Positions 4,725 to 11,683 of a DNA stretch of 20,362 bases are shown here, in pieces. Numbering within the stretch: position 1 is the stretch's first letter; every line of letters starts with the position of its first letter. The notes below the pieces were generated by a model that saw nothing but the letters and a program-made list of their open reading frames with translations, made no database searches and was not told the DNA's origin. The translations under genes were made by a program, and so were the position numbers. The DNA is from a virus. The stretch spans positions 1 through 20,362 of IMG/VR virus record IMGVR_UViG_3300009537_001277; one strand, written 5' to 3'.

Positions 4725-4794
4725 CCGGCCATGGCCATCAGGAGGATGGTGAAACCTCTCGGCGGGTGCCGAAAACGCTGGCCGGTTTTTTTTT
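4725..4794 (+). terminator. branched intrinsic-terminator-like structure before terminase
   Basis: An outer stem CCGGCCA (4725-4731) / TGGCCGG (4779-4785) is followed directly by nine T's (4786-4794). Inside are CCATC (4735-4739) / GATGG (4745-4749) and TCGGC (4759-4763) / GCCGA (4768-4772). Together they give a three-way junction ending in a T-tract, a layout seen in terminators and in some riboswitch expression platforms. It ends 10 bases before the chosen terminase ATG, leaving no room for a new promoter. Confidence 0.55.
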
Positions 4795-4804
4795 GGTGGA
4801 GACG

Positions 4805-6679
4805 ATGAAGGGAACGCATCATCGGAAGGTGCCGCGGGATGCTGCGGAGAACGTGGAGTATCGGAAGCGGTTATTGGAGCGTGCGCGTGGTGACCGGGAT
4901 TTTCAGCGTGGCGTAGTGCAGATGTGTCGGGAAGACATTCTTTTCTACATCAATTCGTTTGTGTGGCAGTTCAATCCGAAGAAGGAGCCGAATGAGCGGG
5001 TGGGCCCGTTTGTGACGTGGCGGTGTCAGGAGAAGTTGTTGTTGGGTGATCCTGGGATTATTTGGTGCATGAAGCACAATCGTTCGGCGGTGATTGAGAA
5101 GAGTCGGGATATGGGCATATCGTGGTTGTTCCTGATTTTTCAGGATTATCTTTCGCATTTCTTTCCGTACACGCAGGCGTTGAATATTTCGCGGTCTGCG
5201 GATGCGGTGGATGATAAGAGTCCGAACAGTTTGTTTTGGAAGATACGGTTCATGCACAAGTATTTGCCGGCGTTTTTGCGTGGTGAGGTGACGGAAGAGA
5301 AGATGTATTTTGGTTATCCGAACAAGAGTGTGGTGACGGGTGAGGCGTCAACGGGTCGAGCGGGTGTTGGTGGTCGTTCGTCGCTGGTGTTCGTGGATGA
5401 GTTCCCGCTAATCAAGGAGGATGTGGAGGTCCGTCAGAGGACGGCGGAGAATGCGGATTGCCGGTTTTTCAATGGTACGCATCAGGGTACGGGGACGGAG
5501 TTTTATCGTCTGACGCAGAGTCCGGAGTTTTATCGGTTCGTGATTCACTGGACGCGGCATCCGTTGAAGAATCCGGGGATGTATTCGTATGACGCGCAGC
5601 AAAAGAAGCTGCGGTTCTGGCGGTACAGCGAGGACATGGACCAGTTGGTTGAGACGGAGAACAAGTACAATTACGAGCCGCATTATTCGTTTGTGAAGGA
5701 TGGTACGCCGACGGGTGGTCCGCATCCTGGTATCAGGAGTCCGTGGTACGACAAGAAGGTTCGGGAGATTGGAACGGCGCGTGGTGCGGCGATGGAGTTG
5801 GACATCAACCCGAGCGGCAGCGTGAGCCAGTTTTTCGATCCGATTTTGATCCGGACGTTGACGGAGCAGTATGCTTGTGAGCCGTATTGGACGGGGCACT
5901 TGATCTATGACGATCAGACGGGGCGGGCGATCCGGCTCGACGAGACGCCGGCGGGGATTGTAAAATTGTGGTGTCCGTTGCTGGATGGGAAGCCGCCGCG
6001 GTCGTTTTACGGGATGGGTGTGGATGTGGCGGCTGGGACTGGCGCCACGCCGTCTTGTGTGTCGGTTGTGGACGGGAGGACGGGAGAGAAGGTTTGCGAG
6101 GTGGCGACGGCGCATCTTGATCCGAAGGAGTTGGCGGCGTTGGTGTTCGCGCTTTGCGAGATGTTTGTGGACGATAACGGGATTGGGGCGAAGGTCTGCT
6201 GGGAGAATCAAGGGCCTGGTGTGCCGTTTGGAAAAAGGTTGTGGGAGGATTTCGGCTACCGGAATTTGTATTTCCGGTTCAATGAAATGGATATGCGGAA
6301 AAAGAGTTCGGCGACTCCTGGGTGGGCTCCTAATTCTACGTTGACGCGGATGGTGCTTAGTGACTATTCGGAGGCGTTGAGAACGAGAATGTTCTTGAAC
6401 CGTTCGCACAAGGCACTTGAAGAGACGTTGAGTTTTCGGTATGATTCGCGCGGAGACGTTGAGAACGCCAAGAGTAGGCGGACGGATGATCCTGCGGCGG
6501 CGCGGCACAATCATGCCGATCGGGTAATTGCGGATGCGCTGGCCTGGAAGATGGTCAAGGACGAGGGGTTTGCCAAGGGCGGCGTGAAGTGGAAGAACAC
6601 GCAGGTAGTCGAAGCCGATCCGTGCACGATGGCGTACCGTCTGAAGATGAATCTGAAGGAAGATTTGGTTTGGCAATAA
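4805..6679 (+). CDS. terL: phage terminase large subunit
   Basis: A 624-residue DNA-packaging motor with an N-terminal ATPase and a C-terminal nuclease. Seen: a Walker A-like KSRDMGISW (99-107) of the terminase type without a classical GKT, Walker B VFVDEF (195-200), coupling motif FNGTHQGTG (222-230), and RNase H-like nuclease acidic residues at D407 (GVDVAAG), E467 (CWENQG) and D572/D577 (HADRVIADALAW). The start at 4805 gives the usual N-terminus and has GGTGGAG upstream, though only three bases away. A GTG at 4721 is possible, but its frame would read through the terminator-like stem. Codons favour G/T at the third position up to about base 6340, then the bias fades. The gene starts the packaging and head block. 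Confidence 0.93.
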   Translation: MKGTHHRKVPRDAAENVEYRKRLLERARGDRDFQRGVVQMCREDILFYINSFVWQFNPKKEPNERVGPFVTWRCQEKLLLGDPGIIWCMKHNRSAVIEKSRDMGISWLFLIFQDYLSHFFPYTQALNISRSADAVDDKSPNSLFWKIRFMHKYLPAFLRGEVTEEKMYFGYPNKSVVTGEASTGRAGVGGRSSLVFVDEFPLIKEDVEVRQRTAENADCRFFNGTHQGTGTEFYRLTQSPEFYRFVIHWTRHPLKNPGMYSYDAQQKKLRFWRYSEDMDQLVETENKYNYEPHYSFVKDGTPTGGPHPGIRSPWYDKKVREIGTARGAAMELDINPSGSVSQFFDPILIRTLTEQYACEPYWTGHLIYDDQTGRAIRLDETPAGIVKLWCPLLDGKPPRSFYGMGVDVAAGTGATPSCVSVVDGRTGEKVCEVATAHLDPKELAALVFALCEMFVDDNGIGAKVCWENQGPGVPFGKRLWEDFGYRNLYFRFNEMDMRKKSSATPGWAPNSTLTRMVLSDYSEALRTRMFLNRSHKALEETLSFRYDSRGDVENAKSRRTDDPAAARHNHADRVIADALAWKMVKDEGFAKGGVKWKNTQVVEADPCTMAYRLKMNLKEDLVWQ

Positions 6680-6695
6680 CCCTCTGGGTGGAGGG
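6680..6695 (+). other. GGGTGG-loop hairpin before portal
   Basis: CCCTC (6680-6684) and GAGGG (6691-6695) enclose TGGGTG. GGGTGG lies at 6686-6691, 19 bases before the portal start. It directly follows the terminase stop. It is one of five similar pyrimidine-arm/GGGTGG/purine-arm structures between late genes. Confidence 0.5.
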
Positions 6696-6710
6696 AAGCG
6701 ACAAGGGGAC

Positions 6711-8495
6711 TTGGACCGGGATTACGTTTCGTCTCTTTGTGATGCCGTTCGTGCTTCGCGTCTCATCATGCGCCCATTTCGGCAAGCGCGCATGGAGATC
6801 GAGCGTCGTATTGCCGGTCCGCGCTACTCGGAAAATTCAACTCACAAGACCAGGTACATCAACCTGGCGGGAATGTACCGGAACATTGTCGGGCGCAATC
6901 TCTTCTCGAAAGACCCGCGTGTGCTGTTGACGACGTTTGACCGCAATCAGGAAGAGGCGGTCAAGACCATGCAGGAATGGCTCAACCAGGAGTTGCCGCG
7001 CACGGAATTTGGGCCGACGTTCCGGAGGATTGTTCACGACGCGCTTACCTCGATAGGCATTGCCAAGGTCGGCATTGCAACGCCGGCAGATGCGGCGATG
7101 TATTCGTGGAGACTGGAAGCCGGAGACCCGTACTTCTGCCGTGTCGACCTGGACGATTTCGTGTTTGACACGACGGCTCGGGACTTCGCGGAGGTTGGCT
7201 ACATCGGCTATCGCTTTCGTGCGGTCAAGGAAGCGGTAGAATCGAGCAAGATGTTTGACAAGAAGGGTCGCCAGGAGTTGATGGCGACGAAGGATCGGCC
7301 TTACAACGAAGACGGCGACGAGCGGATACGCAACATCGGCCGGAACAGTTACGAGATTCCCGGCGAGTTCGAGGAGATGGTCGACCTGTGGTATATGTAC
7401 TGCCCGCGCATGAAGAGAGAAATGATTCTGTCGGACAATCAGATAGCGGGGCCGAGTGGAACCAAGCACGGCGTAAGGACAGTGCCTTTGTTCGAGCGTG
7501 AGTACATCGGGCATGAGAAGGGGCCGATTCGCGTGCTGGCTTATGATTGGATTCCTGGCAATCCATTTCCGAAGGGTCCGATTCAAGACATCATGGACCT
7601 CGACGATGCTTTCAACCAGAGCTACCGGAAGCTGACGCGGCAGGCCGCGCGGCTGAAGGAAATCACCGTCGTTCGCAAGGGCAATCAGTCGGACATGGCG
7701 GCGATCAAGGAATCGTCCGACGGCGATATTGTGCCGGTGGACAATCCGGAGGCTACGAAGGTCATCGTGCAGGGCGGGCCGAATCAAGCGCTTTTCCTGT
7801 TCATGCAAAAGCTCATGAAAGATTTCTCTTGGGCGGCTGGGAACCTGGATGTCCTCGGCGGCCTGGCATCGCAAGCGGAGACATTTGGGCAAGAGCAACT
7901 TCTTGCCAATCAATCGAGCGGTCAAGTAGCGTCGATGCAGGACACGACGGGCAACTTCGCGGCGGACATTGTCGAGTCGCTTGGGTGGCTGTACTGGCAT
8001 CATCCGCAGAAGGTGATGCAGACGAAAAAGGCGCTGGATACGCTGCCGGGCATTTGGGTCAATCAGGAGTTGCATCCGTGGACCAATGAAGACCCGAACG
8101 CGATGAAGCGCGATGGGGAAATGCCGCAGATCAAGATCGATCTTTACTCGCTGAAGCACACGACGCCGGAACGCAAGGCGTCTCAGATCACGCAGGTCGT
8201 TACGCAGGTCTTGGCGCCGATGATGACGGCGGCGCAGCAGCAAGGCAAGGCGTTCAATTTCAGCGAGTTCTTGGAAACGATCAGCACGTATTGGGACTTG
8301 CCCGAGCTGAAGAAAATCATGATGACGGCGGAACCTCCCCCGGAAGTGGAAACCGGTAAGGCAGCGGGCACGCCGACGGAAACCACGCGCAACTACGTTC
8401 GCCGGTCCACCGGTGGAAACTCCGCACGGGCGCAAGAGGCTCAGATGGAGGTTGCAGCCGAGGTAGGCAGCAACGGCCGGGTGAATGGTTACTAG
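6711..8495 (+). CDS. phage portal protein
   Basis: A 594-residue protein placed directly after terminase, with the length and character of podovirus portals: a helical N-terminus (MRPFRQARMEIERRIAG at residues 20-36), a mixed core with PYFCRVDLDDFVFD near residues 140-155 and NPFPKGPIQDIMDLDDAFNQ near 280-305, and a helical C-terminal part ending in a low-complexity tail. Portals form the dodecamer through which DNA enters the head. The start used is TTG at 6711 after AAGGGG; the first in-frame ATG (6768) has no ribosome binding site and would drop 19 residues. The stop TAG at 8493-8495 overlaps the AGGAGG of the next gene. The family is assigned by position and composition, without a search. 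Confidence 0.85.
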   Translation: MDRDYVSSLCDAVRASRLIMRPFRQARMEIERRIAGPRYSENSTHKTRYINLAGMYRNIVGRNLFSKDPRVLLTTFDRNQEEAVKTMQEWLNQELPRTEFGPTFRRIVHDALTSIGIAKVGIATPADAAMYSWRLEAGDPYFCRVDLDDFVFDTTARDFAEVGYIGYRFRAVKEAVESSKMFDKKGRQELMATKDRPYNEDGDERIRNIGRNSYEIPGEFEEMVDLWYMYCPRMKREMILSDNQIAGPSGTKHGVRTVPLFEREYIGHEKGPIRVLAYDWIPGNPFPKGPIQDIMDLDDAFNQSYRKLTRQAARLKEITVVRKGNQSDMAAIKESSDGDIVPVDNPEATKVIVQGGPNQALFLFMQKLMKDFSWAAGNLDVLGGLASQAETFGQEQLLANQSSGQVASMQDTTGNFAADIVESLGWLYWHHPQKVMQTKKALDTLPGIWVNQELHPWTNEDPNAMKRDGEMPQIKIDLYSLKHTTPERKASQITQVVTQVLAPMMTAAQQQGKAFNFSEFLETISTYWDLPELKKIMMTAEPPPEVETGKAAGTPTETTRNYVRRSTGGNSARAQEAQMEVAAEVGSNGRVNGY

Positions 8496-8504
8496 GAGGT
8501 CGAT

Positions 8505-8882
8505 ATGCCAAGATTCATCGTCAGGTACAAACCAACGGGCGCGAAGATGCAGGATTTCGATGCGCCGGTGGTGGCCGGGATTCATGGCGTGTTCGTGAAC
8601 CACACGGACGCGGACGCGGCGGCCCAGCGCTGCCTGGATTTTTTCAACAAGCGAACCATCGTGGAAAAGTCGGTTGGTGGCGACATGCAGGAACACGTCG
8701 TCGCCAGCCAGGAACTGGAGAAACAAGTAGTGACCGTTTGGATCGAGGAGGAGGACGCATGCGCGCAGTCATCCGCGGCTACGGAGAACGCACCACGTAC
8801 TGGCTTGACGGAAAACAAGTCAGCAAAAAGCGGTTCGACAAAGCAGTCCCCGACAAGCCAATCGGCGACGGCTCCAGCTTGA
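8505..8882 (+). CDS. hypothetical virion-cluster protein
   Basis: A 125-residue protein with a strong AGGAGG site six bases before its ATG. Residues 1-85 look like a folded alpha/beta domain (MPRFIVRYKPTGAKMQDFDA, later FFNKRTIVEKS and VTVWIEEED). From about residue 86 the sequence becomes a Ser/Thr/Ala/Lys low-complexity tail, exactly where the next gene starts in another frame. The last 124 bases therefore overlap the 8759-9085 gene. Either the tail is a disordered by-product of overlap or the real protein is joined to the next one by frameshifting; no slippery site was found. The function is unknown. Confidence 0.65.
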   Translation: MPRFIVRYKPTGAKMQDFDAPVVAGIHGVFVNHTDADAAAQRCLDFFNKRTIVEKSVGGDMQEHVVASQELEKQVVTVWIEEEDACAQSSAATENAPRTGLTENKSAKSGSTKQSPTSQSATAPA

Positions 8883-9085
8883 TCGGCTGGAAACCGCTGG
8901 TGTCCGATGCTCTGGCCGTGCATCCGGACCAGGTACCGGAAGTGATCGAGAGGAACCGCAAGCATGGCATCAACGTGCACTATGACAGCGACGGTTGCCC
9001 GGTGCTGCCGACGCGCCAGGTGCGTAAGGCGTTGATGAAGATCGAAGGGCACTTTGACCGTGCGGGCGGCTATGGCGATGCGTGA
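8759..9085 (+). CDS. conserved-looking phage hypothetical protein
   Basis: A 108-residue protein with GAGGAGGA before its ATG at 8759. It has a basic N-terminus with a short beta strand (MRAVIRGYGERTTYWLDGKQ) and a well-ordered C-terminal half (VSDALAVHPDQVPEVIERNR, then GGYGDA at the end). The segment around HPDQVPEVIERNRKHG followed by a short beta strand and a helix matches my recollection of uncharacterised proteins lying between portal and capsid genes in other phages. Codon use is normal over its whole length, including the part overlapping the previous gene, so it is more likely than that tail to be selected. Its role may be in assembly. Confidence 0.72.
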   Translation: MRAVIRGYGERTTYWLDGKQVSKKRFDKAVPDKPIGDGSSLIGWKPLVSDALAVHPDQVPEVIERNRKHGINVHYDSDGCPVLPTRQVRKALMKIEGHFDRAGGYGDA

Positions 9086-9093
9086 TGGTTGGA

Positions 9094-9120
9094 TTCTTTC
9101 TTTCATGGGTGGAAGAAAGA
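9094..9120 (+). repeat. 27-bp hairpin repeat, copy 1 (GGGTGG loop)
   Basis: Identical over 27 bases to 9549-9575. TCTTTCTTTC (9095-9104) pairs with GGAAGAAAGA (9111-9120), ten pairs with one G-U, around the loop ATGGGT. GGGTGG (9107-9112) ends 18 bases before the ATG at 9131, which has no Shine-Dalgarno sequence of its own. Confidence 0.8.
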
Positions 9121-9130
9121 CAGTTTTGAC

Positions 9131-9499
9131 ATGGCCGATGAAATCACCGTCTCCGCGTCCATTCGCTACGAGGACAGCGAGGATGCCGACGAGTCCTTGA
9201 GCCTCGAAGACATCCTGGCGGACGTAGCAACCAAGAAATACACCAAGGTCAAGGTGTCTGTAGGCACGTCCGAAGAGGCGGTGCCATTGGGTGAAAGCAC
9301 GTCGCCGGGTTGGGCAATGTTCATCAATCGCGATGGTACGAACTTCGTGAGTATCAAGGTGGCCACGAGCGGGGCGATTTTCGCGAAGTTGCTGCCGGGG
9401 GAGTTCGCACTACTTCGCCTCGGCTCAGGCGCGCAAGCGCCGTTCTGGATTGCCGATACCGCGGCCTGCCAGTGCGAAGTATTTATCGTGCAAACGTAA
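9131..9499 (+). CDS. putative capsid decoration or minor structural protein
   Basis: A 122-residue protein starting MADEITVSASIRYEDSEDAD. It is predicted to be mostly beta: GTSEEAVPLGESTSPGWAMF, then a strand around NFVSIKVATSGAIFAKLLPG and an end WIADTAACQCEVFIVQT. This GTSEEA(V/L)PLG...PGW pattern recalls small beta-sandwich proteins found near capsid genes in many phages, so a head decoration or minor virion protein is likely. The longer frame from 9089 would translate the hairpin repeat; the second copy of that repeat is non-coding, so 9131 is preferred. No SD is present, which makes the hairpin leader the notable feature. Confidence 0.65.
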   Translation: MADEITVSASIRYEDSEDADESLSLEDILADVATKKYTKVKVSVGTSEEAVPLGESTSPGWAMFINRDGTNFVSIKVATSGAIFAKLLPGEFALLRLGSGAQAPFWIADTAACQCEVFIVQT

Positions 9500-9506
9500 G
9501 CTAGTG

Positions 9507-9535
9507 TTGACTAACTTGCGCAGACGTTGTAGGAT
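9507..9535 (+). promoter_or_regulatory. candidate sigma-70 promoter
   Basis: TTGACT (9507-9512) and TAGGAT (9530-9535) are spaced by exactly 17 bases and match the -35 and -10 consensus at five and four of six positions. The predicted start, near 9542, would give a leader consisting almost only of the second hairpin repeat before the scaffold gene. The 85-base gap between genes here is large for this block, which supports a promoter. Confidence 0.45.
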
Positions 9536-9548
9536 TTGCGCTATAAGT

Positions 9549-9575
9549 TTCTTTCTTTCATGGGTGGAAGAAAGA
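9549..9575 (+). repeat. 27-bp hairpin repeat, copy 2 (GGGTGG loop)
   Basis: Exact second copy of 9094-9120 with the same ten-pair stem. GGGTGG (9562-9567) ends 17 bases before the GTG at 9585. A TGA lies immediately before that GTG, so this copy is not translated in the gene's frame. The flanks are not identical, so the repeat unit is the hairpin itself. Confidence 0.8.
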
Positions 9576-9584
9576 TCGATTTGA

Positions 9585-10562
9585 GTGGCAGAAAACAAGG
9601 TTGATATCGCAGCAGTGAACCTGCCCGATCCCAAACTGCAAGAATACGATCACCGCGATCTCGCGGACGAAGAATCGGAAGATACGGTCACGCCCGCAGC
9701 GGAACCGCCAGCGGCCGCCGCGCCGGAAGCACCTCCCGAAAAACCAGCCGAACCAACTCCCAAGCCTCTGAAGTCCGCGCATCCGCGTGCGTTGGTTCGT
9801 CGCGCGCTCGAACTTGGCGCGGCGCGTGGGATCACTCGCGATCAAATCGAGGCGGCGACTCCCGAAGAACTCGACGACTGGCTTGAGCAGGAAGAGGCGT
9901 TGCAAAAGCAGATGCCCGTCGAGGACAAGAAGCCGGCGAAGGAAGAGGACGACGACGAAATCGTCCTTGACGACGAAGTTGTTGGCACGCTCGACAAGGG
10001 CATTCAGAAGGCGCTCAAGGCGGTGCCGAAGCTGCTGAAGCAGAACAAGGAGCTTTCCAAGAAGCTCGAAGACGCCGAGAAGCGCGACCACATCCGCAAT
10101 CAGAAGCTCATCACCGAGGCGATTGACGCATCTTTCGCCGCGGTTCCCGATCGGTACAAGAAGCTCGTCGGCGAAGGCGGCATCGACGACATCGACAAGA
10201 CCGGCAAAGAGGCGCAGCGCCGACTTGCCATTCTTCGTCACGCCAACATCGATCCGACGAAGGACTCGGCCAGGACCATCGCCAAGAAGGTCAAGGACAC
10301 GCTTGACCTGCTGTACGGCGATGAAACGCCCGAGCCTGCGCCTGCACCGGTCAAGCAAGAAAAGCCGGTCGAAAAGAACGGCAAGCGGATCACGCCGGAC
10401 CAGTGGGCGGCGGCGGCAACTCCTGCGCCGACGCGGCGGCAGATCAAGGAGCCGAAAGGCCAGGCGGCGGCGATCAGCGCGGTCAACACGAAGCTCCGGG
10501 AGATGGGCATCCTTGGCGCCGACATCGACGACGCGCCGGAGTTGGACACGGTTCCCGATTAG
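9585..10562 (+). CDS. putative capsid scaffolding protein
   Basis: A 325-residue charged protein directly upstream of the major capsid gene, the usual place for scaffold. Residues about 37-63 are Pro/Ala-rich, 95-130 very acidic (EELDDWLEQEEA, EEDDDEIVLDD), and 135-180 form a long Lys/Glu/Leu helix suited to a coiled coil (KAVPKLLKQNKELSKKLEDA). The C-terminal part (230-300) is again Pro/Ala/Lys-rich and ends with a helix around SAVNTKLREMG. Scaffolds guide capsid assembly and then leave. The start is GTG at 9585, without a good Shine-Dalgarno sequence but with the hairpin repeat upstream. The assignment rests on composition and position. Confidence 0.72.
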   Translation: MAENKVDIAAVNLPDPKLQEYDHRDLADEESEDTVTPAAEPPAAAAPEAPPEKPAEPTPKPLKSAHPRALVRRALELGAARGITRDQIEAATPEELDDWLEQEEALQKQMPVEDKKPAKEEDDDEIVLDDEVVGTLDKGIQKALKAVPKLLKQNKELSKKLEDAEKRDHIRNQKLITEAIDASFAAVPDRYKKLVGEGGIDDIDKTGKEAQRRLAILRHANIDPTKDSARTIAKKVKDTLDLLYGDETPEPAPAPVKQEKPVEKNGKRITPDQWAAAATPAPTRRQIKEPKGQAAAISAVNTKLREMGILGADIDDAPELDTVPD

Positions 10563-10593
10563 TTTTGTCTTGGGTGGGTCGTAAAGGACGAAA
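10563..10593 (+). other. GGGTGG leader before the major capsid gene
   Basis: GGGTGG at 10572-10577 ends 16 bases before the capsid ATG. TTTTGTC (10563-10569) can pair with GAC-AAAA (10587-10594, one bulged G), but this stem is weaker than in the 27-bp repeats. A normal AAAGGA ribosome binding site is also present at 10583-10588. Confidence 0.35.
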
Positions 10594-11634
10594 ATGCCGA
10601 CTCTTCAAATCGAACAATTCGGGGACTTGGTTCGGACCACTCAGAACGAGCTTGGTGAACCGAACTTCGTGAACCTCATGTCCACGCTGCGGGAGTTTCC
10701 CGCTGCAAAGATGCTCCTCAAAAAAAGCCAGATGAAGGTCCAGGCCGGGCCGCAAATCGAATGGCGCATCATGGTGGATCACAACCACCAGGCCGAAAAC
10801 GTGGCCATCACGGACCACGATTCGATGGGCGCCAAGGATGGTATGATCGTCGCGAAGATCAACTGGAAGAAGACCAAGACCGGCTACTCCTTCTACCACG
10901 AAGAAATTCTGGCCAATCGCGAGCCGCGCAAGATCGTGGACCTTATCACGGTCAAGCGGGCGCAGTCGCAAACTTCATGGGTCGAGTTGATGGAGCAGAA
11001 CTTCTGGAAGTTCCCGACGGCTTCCGACGTGCGCACGCCGCTTGGCTTGCCGTACTGGGTGCCGAAGAACGCCACGGAAGGATTCAACGGCGGCCATCCC
11101 ACCGGCTATTCCTCGGTGGCGGATGTGTCCTCGACCACCTACCCGCGATGGAACAGCTACAGCGGTCAATACACGTCCGTCACGTCGGACAACTTGATTC
11201 GCATGGCGCGCAAGATGGCCCGTCTCACCCATTTCAAGCCGGCGGTGGATGGGCTGCCCAGCTTCGACAAAGGCGAGCAGAGGAAATACTTCACGAACGA
11301 TTCCGTCTTTGCTTCGCTGGAAGAAATTCTGGACGGCAAGAACGACAACCACGGCAACGAGCTGGCGAAGTACGACGGGACCGTCAAGTTTCGCCGCGCG
11401 GACGTGGAGACGATTCCCTACCTGGACGCGGATACGACCAATCCGTTTTACCAGATCGATTTCGGCGTTTTCGGCATGGTGTGCCTCAATGGCGCCTGGG
11501 CCAAAGAAACCACCTGGGACCGTTATCCCGGTCAGCGCAACGTGACGGCGGTCTTCATCGACTACGTTTACAACTTCATCTGCCGCGACCGACGCAAGCA
11601 AGGCGTTCTGGCGACTGGCACGTCCTACCCGTGA
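10594..11634 (+). CDS. major capsid protein
   Basis: A 346-residue protein following the scaffold-like gene, with the length and layout of HK97-fold major capsid proteins. It opens with a helical N-terminal arm (LQIEQFGDLVRTTQNELGEP), has an E-loop/spine-like part around residues 55-140, and a beta-rich C-terminal part with TTNPFYQIDFGVFGMVCLNG near 288-307. The aromatic content is high (WVELMEQNFWKFP). AAAGGA provides its ribosome binding site. It would form the head shell on the portal. The fold is inferred from position and general pattern; a structure prediction would settle it. Confidence 0.8.
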   Translation: MPTLQIEQFGDLVRTTQNELGEPNFVNLMSTLREFPAAKMLLKKSQMKVQAGPQIEWRIMVDHNHQAENVAITDHDSMGAKDGMIVAKINWKKTKTGYSFYHEEILANREPRKIVDLITVKRAQSQTSWVELMEQNFWKFPTASDVRTPLGLPYWVPKNATEGFNGGHPTGYSSVADVSSTTYPRWNSYSGQYTSVTSDNLIRMARKMARLTHFKPAVDGLPSFDKGEQRKYFTNDSVFASLEEILDGKNDNHGNELAKYDGTVKFRRADVETIPYLDADTTNPFYQIDFGVFGMVCLNGAWAKETTWDRYPGQRNVTAVFIDYVYNFICRDRRKQGVLATGTSYP

Positions 11635-11638
11635 CCGG

Positions 11639-11655
11639 CTTGATGGGTGGGCGAG
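11639..11655 (+). other. GGGTGG hairpin after the capsid gene
   Basis: CTTG (11639-11642) and CGAG (11652-11655) can pair around a loop with GGGTGG at 11645-11650. The stem is short (four pairs with a G-U). It lies 33 bases before the ATG at 11684, or six before an alternative TTG at 11657. Confidence 0.3.
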
Positions 11656-11683
11656 TTTGAAACACACGATTCAGGAGTCCTCC

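Noticed and set aside
5408-6676. A 422-residue minus-strand frame opposite terminase
   Set aside because: The G/T-rich codons of terminase remove stops from the opposite strand. The protein is Arg/Pro-rich and has no recognisable motif.
6837-8726. A 629-residue frame on the minus strand opposite the portal gene
   Set aside because: It is the shadow of a GC-biased coding strand. It is Arg/His-rich without domains, and the + strand has the portal gene with sensible composition and context.
9558-10358. A 266-residue minus-strand frame opposite the scaffold gene
   Set aside because: It is an antisense reading of Lys/Glu/Ala codons and gives a low-complexity Leu/Val/Arg protein.
10761-11660. A 299-residue + strand frame overlapping the capsid gene
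   Set aside because: It is out of frame with the capsid protein, has no ribosome binding site and has an Arg/Gly-rich composition typical of shifted frames.
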